Notes under the pieces: generated by a model
What the model was told of the DNA's origin: nothing
Databases searched by the model: none
The model's input: only the letters and a program-made list of their open reading frames with translations
Assembly: GCA_948441955.1 (NCBI GenBank)
Contig: CAOJQZ010000001.1
Span: 1 to 64,000 of the forward strand
From: an uncultured Lachnospiraceae bacterium
GTDB lineage: Bacteria; Bacillota; Clostridia; Lachnospirales; Lachnospiraceae
Reading direction: 5' to 3'
DNA: 64,000 nt
Made by a program: the position numbers and the translations under genes
Shown: piece by piece, positions 43,105-52,083 of the stretch
How positions within the stretch are numbered: position 1 is the stretch's first letter
Layout of the letters: each line of letters opens with the position of its first letter

Positions 43105-44130
43105 TTACACCACCAGCATCGCATCCCCAAATGAAAAGAACCTGTAGCTTTCCCTAACCGCCTCCTCATAAGCCTTGAGTACATGCTCCCGCCCCGCCAG
43201 TGCAGACACCAGCATAATAAGCGTTGATTCCGGAAGATGAAAATTTGTGATCAGGCTGTCCAGCATCTTAAATCTATATCCCGGATAAATAAATATATCC
43301 GTCCAGCCGCTGCCAGCTTCCAAATGACCGTTTTCATCCGCCGCAGATTCAATAGTCCGGCAGCTTGTGGTCCCTACACATACAACCTTATGCCCGCCTT
43401 CCTTCGCTCTGTTAATCTCCTCTGCCGCAGACTCGTCAATCTGATAAAATTCCGAATGCATGTGATGTTCTGTAATTTCTTCTGCTTTTACCGGACGGAA
43501 GGTGCCGAGCCCCACATGCAGGGTTACCCTGGCAATATTTATCCCTTTATCCTCAATTGTCTGTAAAAGCTCCGGTGTAAAGTGCAGTCCTGCCGTTGGA
43601 GCCGCCGCAGAACCGCTGTGCCTTGCATAAACTGTCTGATAGCGGCTTTTATCCTTGAGCTGATGGGTAATGTACGGCGGTAGGGGCATTTGTCCAAGTC
43701 TGTCTAAGATCTCCTCAAAAATCCCTTCATACGTAAACTGGACCAGCCGGTTTCCTTCCTCAGCAATCTCAAGTATCTCGCCTGTAAGAAGACCGTTTCC
43801 AAAGCTTACTTTTGTACCGGGTCTTGCTTTCCTTCCCGGCTTCACCAGCGTCTCCCATATATTATTTTCCCGGCGCTTAAGAAGTAATATTTCAATTTTG
43901 GCGCCTGTTCCTTCTTTTTCACCAATAAGTCTGGCCGGAATTACTTTTGTATCGTTAATCACAAGACAGTCTCCCGGATTCAGATAGTCCGTAATCTCCC
44001 GGAAGATATGATGAGAAATAGCCCCGGACCTCTTGTCTAATACAAGAAGTCTGGAGCTTTCCCGATTTTCTAACGGATCCTGTGCAATTAATTCTTCCGG
44101 CAGTTCATAATAAAAATCCTGTCGTTTCAT
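43105..44130 (-). CDS. queA: S-adenosylmethionine:tRNA ribosyltransferase-isomerase
   Basis: Adds the epoxycyclopentane precursor to preQ1 at tRNA position 34 (queuosine pathway). 341 residues with [20 protein letters not shown] at the N-terminus, [21 protein letters not shown] and [17 protein letters not shown] near the end. Last gene of the T-box operon; overlaps the RDD gene by four bases. No strong terminator separates it from the cobalamin operon. Confidence 0.96.
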   Translation of the reverse strand: MKRQDFYYELPEELIAQDPLENRESSRLLVLDKRSGAISHHIFREITDYLNPGDCLVINDTKVIPARLIGEKEGTGAKIEILLLKRRENNIWETLVKPGRKARPGTKVSFGNGLLTGEILEIAEEGNRLVQFTYEGIFEEILDRLGQMPLPPYITHQLKDKSRYQTVYARHSGSAAAPTAGLHFTPELLQTIEDKGINIARVTLHVGLGTFRPVKAEEITEHHMHSEFYQIDESAAEEINRAKEGGHKVVCVGTTSCRTIESAADENGHLEAGSGWTDIFIYPGYRFKMLDSLITNFHLPESTLIMLVSALAGREHVLKAYEEAVRESYRFFSFGDAMLVV

Positions 44131-44738
44131 TTTTGTGAATCCCTTTCCTTATTCTCTTCTTCAGGGCGCACCATCCGGTATGAACCTTCAAAGTCCGGCG
44201 GCGGCGTCACCTGGCGGGGTACAGGCGGTACGGGCGGTATAGGCGGTGCAGGCGGTATATTTACTGAATATCCTTTTATCCGTTTCACATAGACAACCCG
44301 CGTATCACAAAGCATATCATGAAGTCCCCTCTTTTCCTTATCAACTCCTGCAATAATATACCCGATACCCATGGTCAGTCCACATAAAAACCTTCCGATT
44401 GTTTCTCTATATAATACATCTAATAAGGACAATTTTTCTTCCTCTGTATGGATTACATGCAAATTCATCAGACGCTTTCCGGGCGTTGTCCCTGTACAGT
44501 ACGTAAACAAAACAAAATAAAGCACTTGAAACACATACAGGATAATATCCTTCAATGTATAGTGAAACAGCACATTGCCTCCCAAAAATGTTCCTTCCGT
44601 TAGGGAAAGTAAGCCTGCTGTAAATAATCTTACAAAAAGCAATGCAAAAAACACTATCACACTATCGATGATATATGCTGCCAGACGCACCCAGAATCCT
44701 GCATAAGTCAGTATGTTTTTATTCCAGTTGTTCTGCAT
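44127..44738 (-). CDS. RDD family membrane protein with proline-rich tail
   Basis: 203 residues. The N-terminal RDD hallmark is in [17 protein letters not shown], with further membrane segments to residue 150 and the conserved [11 protein letters not shown] turn. The C-terminal 45 residues form a proline-rich cytoplasmic tail ([14 protein letters not shown]). Function of the family is not settled. Overlaps sppA by 20 bases and queA by four. Confidence 0.85.
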   Translation of the reverse strand: MQNNWNKNILTYAGFWVRLAAYIIDSVIVFFALLFVRLFTAGLLSLTEGTFLGGNVLFHYTLKDIILYVFQVLYFVLFTYCTGTTPGKRLMNLHVIHTEEEKLSLLDVLYRETIGRFLCGLTMGIGYIIAGVDKEKRGLHDMLCDTRVVYVKRIKGYSVNIPPAPPIPPVPPVPRQVTPPPDFEGSYRMVRPEEENKERDSQK

Positions 44739-45696
44739 AATACATCGGCACCCCGCTTTCCAGTTCTTCTGCAGCCTCCGTCAGAATCTGCGCCTCAGAT
44801 TTGGGCACCAGTCTCTCAATCCGGGCAAACAGAGAGCTAATCATATCAGACGGGGATTCCAAATGATAAAAAGTATCCACTCCCAACGCCTCAAGCATCT
44901 CCTGATTCATGTCCTCATACAGCGCAATCTCATCAATCAGCCCATTTTCAAGCGCCTGATCTGCAGTATAAGTCCGGCCGTCCGCCAGCACACGAACCTC
45001 CTCCTCGGACATATCTCTTCCTTCTGCTACAATCCTGACAAATTTAGAATAGAATTCATCCACCTGTTCCTGATAGATTGCAATCTGCTCGTCTGTCATC
45101 TGCGTACTGTCCTTATACTCTCCGCTTGTAATACTGAAATATTTTATCCCCAGCTTTTCATACAGACCCGTCATGTCAAAACCAGACATTATTACCCCGA
45201 TGGATCCTGTTGTTGTATTTGGATTTGCATATATCCTGTCGCACGCCATAGAGATCAGATAACCTCCGGACGCCGCATAATGGGCCATATATCCCCAGAC
45301 CGGCCGTCCTGTTGTCTCTTTATACTCCACTAGCTTCAGATAGAGCTCCTCTGATTCATACACCGTCCCTCCCGGAGAATCTACATACAGAAGTATGCCC
45401 TTATTATTATGATCAGACATCAGCTCGTCTATATACTCTTTTGTAGTTAAATGCTGATATCCGGACGGTGTATCAAATATTCCCGCCTCCGACTGTTCCT
45501 GAATTGTTCCAAGTACATCAACTACAGCAATATAGTCCTCCATCGGCGCGTTAAACATAAAGTTTCCGGTAAGCTGGGTAGCAAGCTCCTTTGCAAGCAT
45601 ATTACGGGATACCGCATTTGTAAGTACGCTGGCAATTCCAGTCACAATAAACAGCGCTGCTGCAACCACCAGGCCAATCATTTGTTTTTTCTTCAT
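44719..45696 (-). CDS. sppA: Signal peptide peptidase SppA
   Basis: Membrane-anchored serine protease that degrades cleaved signal peptides. 325 residues: one N-terminal membrane segment, SPGGTVYESEELY, the catalytic Ser in TTTGSIGVIMSG (about residue 166) and the Lys base in SGEYKDSTQMT about 50 residues later, the order of the short Gram-positive SppA. Fourteen bases after pheT. Confidence 0.93.
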   Translation of the reverse strand: MKKKQMIGLVVAAALFIVTGIASVLTNAVSRNMLAKELATQLTGNFMFNAPMEDYIAVVDVLGTIQEQSEAGIFDTPSGYQHLTTKEYIDELMSDHNNKGILLYVDSPGGTVYESEELYLKLVEYKETTGRPVWGYMAHYAASGGYLISMACDRIYANPNTTTGSIGVIMSGFDMTGLYEKLGIKYFSITSGEYKDSTQMTDEQIAIYQEQVDEFYSKFVRIVAEGRDMSEEEVRVLADGRTYTADQALENGLIDEIALYEDMNQEMLEALGVDTFYHLESPSDMISSLFARIERLVPKSEAQILTEAAEELESGVPMYYAEQLE

Positions 45697-45710
45697 AGTC
45701 TATACTCCTT

Positions 45711-48131
45711 TTATTTACGAAGCTCAATCCCCATGTCCGCAAGCCCATTCCATATCCTCTCCATTGCCTCAGACACCTGGGCATCTTCAAGAGTTTTATC
45801 CTTTGCACGGAACACGATAGAATAGGCAACGGATTTATATCCTTCTTTAATCTGTGCTCCCTCATATAAGTCAAAGAGTCTATAGCTTTCTAAGTTTGCA
45901 CCGCCCTTTTTCTCAAGCACCTCTTCCACCTGACCCACAAGAATTTCCTTCGGCATCACCATGCTGATGTCGCGGGTCACTGCCGGGTACTTCGCTATAC
46001 CGGCATATTTTCTGTCAAACGTGGCGCGTTCTACAATCTCAGGCATATCAATGACCGCCACGTAAACCCTTTCACCGATTCCATAATTATCTGCCACATC
46101 CGGATGAAGCTCTCCTAAATAACCAACAACCACTCCGTCATAGATAATATCTGCCTGACGGCCCGGATGAAGATACGGCTTTGCACTTTTCGGATCATAT
46201 ACCTCTTTTCCGCTAAGTCCGGCTTTTTCGAAAAATTCTTCTATCACGCCCTTCATGCTGAAGAAGTCTCCTTCACCGTACATTCCCAGTGTAAACTGCA
46301 TCCGCTCCTTTGGAAGCTCTGTAAGCGGCAGCTGCTTCGGCAGATAAATGTTGCCAAGCTCATATAATCTCACATTTTTATTTCTTCTGTTATAATTTAA
46401 CCCAAGAGAAGTCAGCATTCCGTTCAAGGAAGTTGTACGCATAATACTATAATCCTCTCCCAGAGGATTCATAATCTCTACTGCCTGTCTGAGGGGCGAA
46501 TCCGGCGCAAGCTTTAGTTTGTCAAATACCTTTGGACTTTCAAAGGAGTATGTCATACCCTGGCTGAAGCCGCAGAACTCTGCAATATCTCTTGCGATCT
46601 CTTCTATACGGAGCTTAAAGGATAATTTCCCTGTGGTTGCCTCGCCTTTGGGCAGAGTTGTGGGAATATTATCATAACCGAAAAATCTTGCCGCCTCTTC
46701 TGCAAGATCTGCAATGCGGAGTAAATCCTGACGGAAAGTCGGGACAATTACTTCATTCCTGCTCTCGTCATACTCCAAATCAAGCATCTTAAAATAAGAA
46801 AGCATATCCTCCCTGGGAATCTTGGTTCCAAGAAGCGCATTCATTTTTTCTGCATCAAAGGGAATTCTTACCGGCTCCCTTCTCTTTCCATACACATCAA
46901 CCATGCCGCCTACCACCTCTCCGGCGCCAATCTCTTCCACAAGCTGGCATGCACGGTTTATAGCCGCCTCTGCGTTGTTCGGATCAAGGCCTTTCTCAAA
47001 CTTTCCGGAAGCATCTGTCCTTAATCCTACTTTTTTGCTGGATTTGCGGATATTAGTCCCGTCAAAGCATGCCGCCTCAAAAAGCATTGTATGCACATCG
47101 TCGGTAATCATGGAATTCTCCCCACCCATAATTCCTGCAATTCCCACAGAACGCTCTCCGTCACAGATCATCAGCACCGAATCATCCATCTGCCGCTCCT
47201 GACCATCCAGTGTCACAAACTTTTCATCCTTTTTGGCCCTGCGGACAATAATCTCTCTCCCCGCAAGAGTATCCAAATCATACGCATGCATAGGCTGCCC
47301 GTATTCCTCCATTACATAATTCGTAATGTCCACCAGATTATTAATGGGGCGGATTCCCACAGAGGCAAGACGTCTCTGCATCCATTTTGGAGACGGCCCG
47401 ATTTTAATATTTTTTACAACTCTTGCACAATATCTCGGGCAAAGCTCCGTATCTTTCACTGTAACCTTAATATAGTCGTTCACATCCTCGCTGTTTCCCG
47501 TCGCGGTTACAACCGGCGGTACAAACCTCTTACGGAAGGTAGCCGCCGCTTCTCTTGCAATTCCTATAACACTGTAACAGTCCACTCTGTTAGAGGTAAT
47601 TTCATATTCAAATACCACATCATTTAAGCCCAGCGCCTCTATTGCACTTGAACCCGTCTCCACATCTTCCTGAAAAATGTAAATTCCATATTCCGGTGAT
47701 TCCGGATACATGTCTCTATTCGATCCAAGCTCTTCAATTGAGCACATCATACCAGCGCTTTCTATTCCCCTAAGCTTGCCCTTTTTAATCTTCACGCCGC
47801 CTTTCATGCGTTCCCCCGGTTCATGTCCGCCTGCCACACGGCCGCCGTCTAAAACAACCGGCACCTTATCGCCTACATTCACATTCGGCGCGCCTGTTAC
47901 AATCTGTACCGTCTCTGTCCCCACATTCACCTGACAGACAATCAGCTTATCTGCGTCCGGATGCTTCTCAATTCTGTCAATCTTCCCTACAACAATCTTG
48001 TCAAGATCCTCATCCAGTCTTTCATATCCTTCTACCTTTGTTCCTGATAATGTCATCGCATCCATATATTCCTGGGCAGTCACATGAAGCTCCGGAACAT
48101 ATGCTTTTATCCATGATAATGATGTATTCAT
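45711..48131 (-). CDS. pheT: Phenylalanyl-tRNA synthetase beta subunit
   Basis: 806 residues, full-length bacterial beta chain. The N-terminal tRNA-binding domain (VGKIDRIEKHPDADKLIVC), the B3/B4 editing region, B5 and the C-terminal ferredoxin-fold anticodon-binding domain (KYPAVTRDISMVMP) are all visible. Forms an alpha2-beta2 enzyme with PheS, encoded just upstream, under T-box control. Confidence 0.97.
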   Translation of the reverse strand: MNTSLSWIKAYVPELHVTAQEYMDAMTLSGTKVEGYERLDEDLDKIVVGKIDRIEKHPDADKLIVCQVNVGTETVQIVTGAPNVNVGDKVPVVLDGGRVAGGHEPGERMKGGVKIKKGKLRGIESAGMMCSIEELGSNRDMYPESPEYGIYIFQEDVETGSSAIEALGLNDVVFEYEITSNRVDCYSVIGIAREAAATFRKRFVPPVVTATGNSEDVNDYIKVTVKDTELCPRYCARVVKNIKIGPSPKWMQRRLASVGIRPINNLVDITNYVMEEYGQPMHAYDLDTLAGREIIVRRAKKDEKFVTLDGQERQMDDSVLMICDGERSVGIAGIMGGENSMITDDVHTMLFEAACFDGTNIRKSSKKVGLRTDASGKFEKGLDPNNAEAAINRACQLVEEIGAGEVVGGMVDVYGKRREPVRIPFDAEKMNALLGTKIPREDMLSYFKMLDLEYDESRNEVIVPTFRQDLLRIADLAEEAARFFGYDNIPTTLPKGEATTGKLSFKLRIEEIARDIAEFCGFSQGMTYSFESPKVFDKLKLAPDSPLRQAVEIMNPLGEDYSIMRTTSLNGMLTSLGLNYNRRNKNVRLYELGNIYLPKQLPLTELPKERMQFTLGMYGEGDFFSMKGVIEEFFEKAGLSGKEVYDPKSAKPYLHPGRQADIIYDGVVVGYLGELHPDVADNYGIGERVYVAVIDMPEIVERATFDRKYAGIAKYPAVTRDISMVMPKEILVGQVEEVLEKKGGANLESYRLFDLYEGAQIKEGYKSVAYSIVFRAKDKTLEDAQVSEAMERIWNGLADMGIELRK

Positions 48132-48157
48132 TTTATTCTCCTTTCCTTTGGCTGCTT

Positions 48158-49177
48158 TTAAAACTGTTTTAAAAACCGTATATCATTTTCATACAAAAGA
48201 CGCATGTCATCAATCTCATATTTCAACAATGCAATACGCTCTAAGCCTACGCCGAATGCGAAGCCGCTGTATTCCTCCGGATCTATTCCGCACATCTCCA
48301 GTACATGGGGATGGACCATACCGCAGCCCAGAATTTCAATCCATCCAGAACCCTTGCAGAAACGGCAGCCTTTACCGCCGCATTTAAAGCAGGATACATC
48401 TACCTCGGCGCTTGGCTCAGTGAATGGGAAATGATGAGGACGGAATTTTGTTTTTGTATCCGCTCCAAACAATTCCTTTGCAAATATCTCCAGCGTCCCT
48501 TTTAAATCAGAAAAAGAAATATTTTTATCTATTACTAATCCTTCTATCTGGTGGAAGGACGGAGAATGTGTCGCATCCACTTCGTCAGACCGAAAGACTC
48601 TTCCCGGCGCTATCATACGGATAGGCAGCTTCCCCTGCTCCATGACCCGGGCCTGTACCGGTGAAGTCTGGGTACGAAGCACAATATCCTTATTGATATA
48701 GAAGGTATCCTGCTCATCCTTTGCAGGGTGATCCGCCGGAATATTCAGCTTTTCAAAGTTATAAAGATCATACTCCACCTCAGGCCCTTCTACTACCTCA
48801 TAACCCATTCCTACAAAAATCCGTTCAGCTTCTTCTAATGCAATTGTATTCGGATGACGGTGCCCTGACATATTCTTCTTTGAGGGAAGGGTAACATCAA
48901 TAATCTCCTGCTTCAGTCTCTCTTCCCTGACGGCACGTTCCATCCTCTGCCTTGTGTCTTCAAGAACAGATTCAATTGCTGCCCGCGTCTCATTCACAAG
49001 CTGCCCCACCTTTGGACGTTCCTCTGGAGCGACATCTTTCATCCCTTTTAAAACGGCAGTAAGCTCTCCTTTTTTTCCAAGGAATTTCACACGGACATCA
49101 TTTAACTTTTCAGGCATTTCGGCTGCCTGGATTGCTTTCAATGCTTCATCCTTAATACTTTGTAATTTTTCCTTCAT
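48158..49177 (-). CDS. pheS: Phenylalanyl-tRNA synthetase alpha subunit
   Basis: 339 residues. Class II motif 2 is [19 protein letters not shown] and motif 3 [18 protein letters not shown]; the N-terminal coiled coil binds tRNA. The start at 49177 follows GGAGAAGC; the frame is open 12 codons upstream into the T-box terminator. First gene of the T-box operon. Confidence 0.97.
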   Translation of the reverse strand: MKEKLQSIKDEALKAIQAAEMPEKLNDVRVKFLGKKGELTAVLKGMKDVAPEERPKVGQLVNETRAAIESVLEDTRQRMERAVREERLKQEIIDVTLPSKKNMSGHRHPNTIALEEAERIFVGMGYEVVEGPEVEYDLYNFEKLNIPADHPAKDEQDTFYINKDIVLRTQTSPVQARVMEQGKLPIRMIAPGRVFRSDEVDATHSPSFHQIEGLVIDKNISFSDLKGTLEIFAKELFGADTKTKFRPHHFPFTEPSAEVDVSCFKCGGKGCRFCKGSGWIEILGCGMVHPHVLEMCGIDPEEYSGFAFGVGLERIALLKYEIDDMRLLYENDIRFLKQF

Positions 49178-49201
49178 TGCTCTGCTTCTCCTTCCACTAA
49201 T

Positions 49202-49485
49202 AAAAAAACTCATCCCTTAAAAAGGGACGAGTATAACCCGTGATACCACCCTGATTCCTGTATTTCCCACGAAAATACAGGCACTCATTACTGCGTAACG
49301 TGCATATACGTCATTTTCTACTAATGTCTGCCTGAAAATAATTTAAACAAACTTTTCAAAAATGCAGCTCGCGCGGGAAATTCAAGGGCCACCTGAACCT
49401 GAGGAAACTTTCAGCCGGGGATTCCCTCTCTCTGACGGAAAATGACTCTTTACTTACACGGTCATTGCTTTTGTCTGCTGTATAC
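49202..49485 (-). promoter_or_regulatory. T-box leader of pheST
   Basis: On the minus strand the leader ends with the T-box element AGGGTGGTATCACGGG (49237-49252) followed by the terminator stem ACTCGTCCCTT / AAGGGATGAGT and a run of seven U (49202-49232). Upstream are a GA-rich stem I region (AAGTAAAGAGTC) and a long stem. Uncharged tRNA-Phe pairing should favour the antiterminator. A TTC triplet in the TTGAATTTCCCGCG region is a candidate specifier codon, but I could not fold stem I reliably by eye. Confidence 0.9.
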
Positions 49486-49491
49486 CTAATT

Positions 49492-49519
49492 ATTGTAACA
49501 TAAGAAAATCCATTGTCAA
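49492..49519 (-). promoter_or_regulatory. SigA-type promoter of the T-box-pheST operon
   Basis: Minus strand: -35 TTGACA (49514-49519), 16-base spacer, -10 TACAAT (49492-49497). Confidence 0.75.
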
Positions 49520-49522
49520 GCT

Positions 49523-50380
49523 TTAAGAGTATCTTTTTTCTCCTTCGTCTTTCTTTCCTAAAAACAGTTTATCATACAGTATTACATTCACCTCTCCGCC
49601 GAGCAGTATACTATACATGCAGAAATACAGCCACAGCATAATGAGAACAATGGTCGTAAGGCTTCCATACATTGTAGAAAACCCTTCAAATATATCCACA
49701 TATACAGAAAAAACCCAGGAAACCACCATCCATCCTATGGCGGCAAAAACGGCTCCCGGAAGCTGCTTCATATACCGGTCTTTACGGTTGGGCAGAAACT
49801 TATAGGTAAGCAGCATAAACAAAACAAGCGTAACCGGCGCGATAAAAATACGAGCCTCAATCAGCCAGTCTGCCGCTTTTGATAAAATCGGCACATGCTC
49901 CTCAATAAAGATACTCAGGCTGTTCCCGAATACCGACAGCACCAGCAGCAGTATAATGACCAGAATAAACATAACCGTATAAAGTGTTGCACGAAGGCGA
50001 AGAAACACATAGTTACGTGTCTCACGGCATTTATAGACACAATTTAACCCTGTGCTCATTGCAAGCACTCCCTTGCCCGCAGACCATAATGCAACAACAA
50101 CTGTAACCGGAATAATCCCCATAGACTGATTATATACCTGGTTTACAATAGAAGTCATCAAAGATTCAACCGATGACGGAAAGACCTGAATCACAGCTGT
50201 CATTACATCTGCTTTCGTAACAGGTGTATATTGCACCAATGTAAGCAAAAGTAAAATGATTGGTATCATGCAAATCATGAAAAAATATGCGGTCTGAGCC
50301 GCGTAAGCCCCCACATGATCCTCCGCGATCTCCTCCGAAATCCCTGCTATTCTTTTGTACAATTCCTTTATTTTTTTCAT
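49523..50380 (-). CDS. YihY/BrkB family membrane protein
   Basis: 285 residues with six membrane segments and the family blocks HVGAYAAQTAYFFMICMIPI, LWSAGKGVLAMSTGLNCVY and LWLYFCMYSILLGGEVN. Often mislabelled ribonuclease BN; no nuclease motif is present. Function unknown, probably transport or envelope related. It lies 19 bases downstream of spoIID. Confidence 0.9.
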   Translation of the reverse strand: MKKIKELYKRIAGISEEIAEDHVGAYAAQTAYFFMICMIPIILLLLTLVQYTPVTKADVMTAVIQVFPSSVESLMTSIVNQVYNQSMGIIPVTVVVALWSAGKGVLAMSTGLNCVYKCRETRNYVFLRLRATLYTVMFILVIILLLVLSVFGNSLSIFIEEHVPILSKAADWLIEARIFIAPVTLVLFMLLTYKFLPNRKDRYMKQLPGAVFAAIGWMVVSWVFSVYVDIFEGFSTMYGSLTTIVLIMLWLYFCMYSILLGGEVNVILYDKLFLGKKDEGEKRYS

Positions 50381-50399
50381 GATATCACCTGCACGTCTC

Positions 50400-51743
50400 T
50401 TATATTCCTACTGTTACTCCCTGGTAAAACAATGTAAGTATCTCCTTATAGTCTTTCCCGCTTTTAGCCATTTCATTTGCACCGTTCTGGCTCATTCCTA
50501 TTCCGTGACCATAGCCGCCGCCCTTTATTAAAAATATATCTCCTGATTTTTCAATTGTGAAAAATGCACTGGGAAGAAGCGCACTGCTGTCTATCTCCGA
50601 ACCATCCTGAGTTTTTATTGTGTATCCCCCGCCGCCAAGAGCTTTCCGAATCTTATTTTCTGTCTCCACGACAGCAATACCCCGATCCCCTCTCGCTTCT
50701 ATTTTTAACGCCACTCCTCCCGGTCCCGTTTCCACTATATCAATGCTCTCAAGAGTGCCTACGTCAATCTCTGTATTTAAACCTACAAGATCCGACATTG
50801 TCTGAACCGGTACCGAAGCTTCCCACCGATACCACGGGAGTTCCCTTTCATAATCTCCATCTTCTCCCTTTACTTCTACAGACTGAAGGTATCTGTTGGA
50901 ATCATCCGGCTTTGTTCCCCAGGCCTGGGCACTTGTAGTCATACCACAGGAGGTAGAATAATAATATGTTGTCACTATCTGGCCGTTATACCTTACCACC
51001 TCGCCCTCCGTCTCTTTGACAGCCTGCGCCGTACTGTCCGCCGGCTTTGAATTTCCATACACCTGATAAGACGTACTGTCGTTCACATGGGCTTCATATT
51101 CCGGATATCCATATCCTTCCATCTGACGATAAGCATAGCTCCTGGCGCAGACTGCCTGGGCTTTCAGCGCTTCGAGTTCATAATCTGAGGGCATTTCACT
51201 TGGAACTACGCCGCACAAATAGCTTTCCACCGGAAGCTCATTGATCATCACAATACCTTCCGCTGTGGTACGAAGCTCTATAACCCCCTCGTAGGACGGC
51301 GTTCCGTATCCCCGGTTCAAACTTCCCACGGTAATTTTGCCTTCTCTTGCACATATGCGGATATTTCCCCTTTGAAACCGTCCATCATCCGGCGCTATCT
51401 GAAGAACACTGTCTTCCGGGCATTCCTCCTTCTCCTCTCCATAGGATAGAATAAGCCCTGAGGCTGCACTCATTGAAACTTCCGGATGTGTAATATGCTG
51501 ATATCCGTCTGTCATAAGCAGCACGCGTATATTTGGATTTTCCGCCTTTATTTTCTTCTCTTGTGCTTTTTCTTCCTTGTCTGGTTCGCTGCTCTTTTCT
51601 TTTGGCTGTATTTCACTGTTTTTTTCTTTTTCAATACCCTCTCCGCTCCCCTTAAGGGCCGCCGTTAACCCGACAATTATAAATAAAACTGTCAAAATTG
51701 CCAGACCATAATATAAATGCTTTTCCAATCTGTTTTTTTTCAA
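50400..51743 (-). CDS. SpoIID/LytB family sporulation protein
   Basis: 447 residues. N-terminal membrane anchor (HLYYGLAILTVLFIIVGLTAAL), an acidic/Lys-rich linker (residues about 35-70), then the SpoIID domain: LPVESYLCGVVPSEMPSDYELEALKAQ split over two helices with the catalytic-type Glu in PSEM, ARSYA, STSCGMTTSAQAWG and the C-terminal HGIGMSQNGANEMAK. SpoIID is a peptidoglycan lytic transglycosylase acting in engulfment; several SpoIID-like paralogues exist in Clostridia, so I do not give the symbol. It starts with TTG, nine bases after AGGAG. Confidence 0.88.
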   Translation of the reverse strand: MKKNRLEKHLYYGLAILTVLFIIVGLTAALKGSGEGIEKEKNSEIQPKEKSSEPDKEEKAQEKKIKAENPNIRVLLMTDGYQHITHPEVSMSAASGLILSYGEEKEECPEDSVLQIAPDDGRFQRGNIRICAREGKITVGSLNRGYGTPSYEGVIELRTTAEGIVMINELPVESYLCGVVPSEMPSDYELEALKAQAVCARSYAYRQMEGYGYPEYEAHVNDSTSYQVYGNSKPADSTAQAVKETEGEVVRYNGQIVTTYYYSTSCGMTTSAQAWGTKPDDSNRYLQSVEVKGEDGDYERELPWYRWEASVPVQTMSDLVGLNTEIDVGTLESIDIVETGPGGVALKIEARGDRGIAVVETENKIRKALGGGGYTIKTQDGSEIDSSALLPSAFFTIEKSGDIFLIKGGGYGHGIGMSQNGANEMAKSGKDYKEILTLFYQGVTVGI

Positions 51744-51770
51744 AAATATGTACTCCTGACATTATATTGA

Positions 51771-51799
51771 AAAAGACAGCCGATGCACGACTGTCTTTT
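51771..51799 (-). terminator. Terminator of the stable RNA upstream of spoIID
   Basis: AAAAGACAG pairs with CTGTCTTTT around an 11-base loop; on the minus strand TTTTTCAAT follows. It lies 28 bases before the spoIID-like start codon. Confidence 0.75.
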
Positions 51800-51996
51800 A
51801 TCTTTTGTATAATACCCAAAATGCCGGTTCCTGTATTTTGACTCCTAGCCGCAGCCAGGTGGGTGTCCGCATCCGCTTTTCTGTCTTCCTCTGCCTGAAA
51901 CGGAAGGCCTGACATATTACGGAGATATAAGAGTCCCGTTTAAAGTTTTGTAGGTTCAAAATTACAAGAGTATCGAACATTCCAGGTTTTTACCTG
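51790..51996 (-). ncRNA. ssrS: Stable small RNA, probable 6S RNA
   Basis: No gene fits 51744-52083. On the minus strand a near-consensus promoter (52002-52030) starts an RNA of about 200 bases that ends at an intrinsic terminator. The two ends pair in an interrupted long stem: CTTGTA and TTTTGA near the 5' side with TCAAAATACAGG near the 3' side, and GGAATG with CATTTT. The 5' part has ATGTTCG as in known 6S RNAs, the 3' part has ACCCACCTGGCTGCGGC, and an unpaired A/C-rich centre separates the stems. This matches the 6S layout that mimics an open promoter and binds RNA polymerase. A regulatory leader of the spoIID-like gene is the alternative. Confidence 0.6.
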
Positions 51997-52001
51997 CCGT
52001 T

Positions 52002-52030
52002 ATTATAACCCATTTCCGAAGATTTTACAA
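52002..52030 (-). promoter_or_regulatory. Promoter of the probable 6S RNA
   Basis: Minus strand: -35 TTGTAA (52025-52030), 17-base spacer, consensus -10 TATAAT (52002-52007). Confidence 0.75.
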
Positions 52031-52083
52031 TATCCGTTTCTAAAATATTTCTTATTACTTCAGCATTATATACCTGTAATTCC

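Noticed and set aside
49523..50380. Ribonuclease BN annotation for the YihY-family protein
   Set aside because: It is a six-helix membrane protein without nuclease motifs; the old name comes from a mistaken gene assignment in this family.
51652..51915. Minus-strand open frame of 87 codons between spoIID and thrC
   Set aside because: It runs through the intrinsic terminator at 51771-51799 and the structured RNA region, has no ribosome binding site and no recognisable product.
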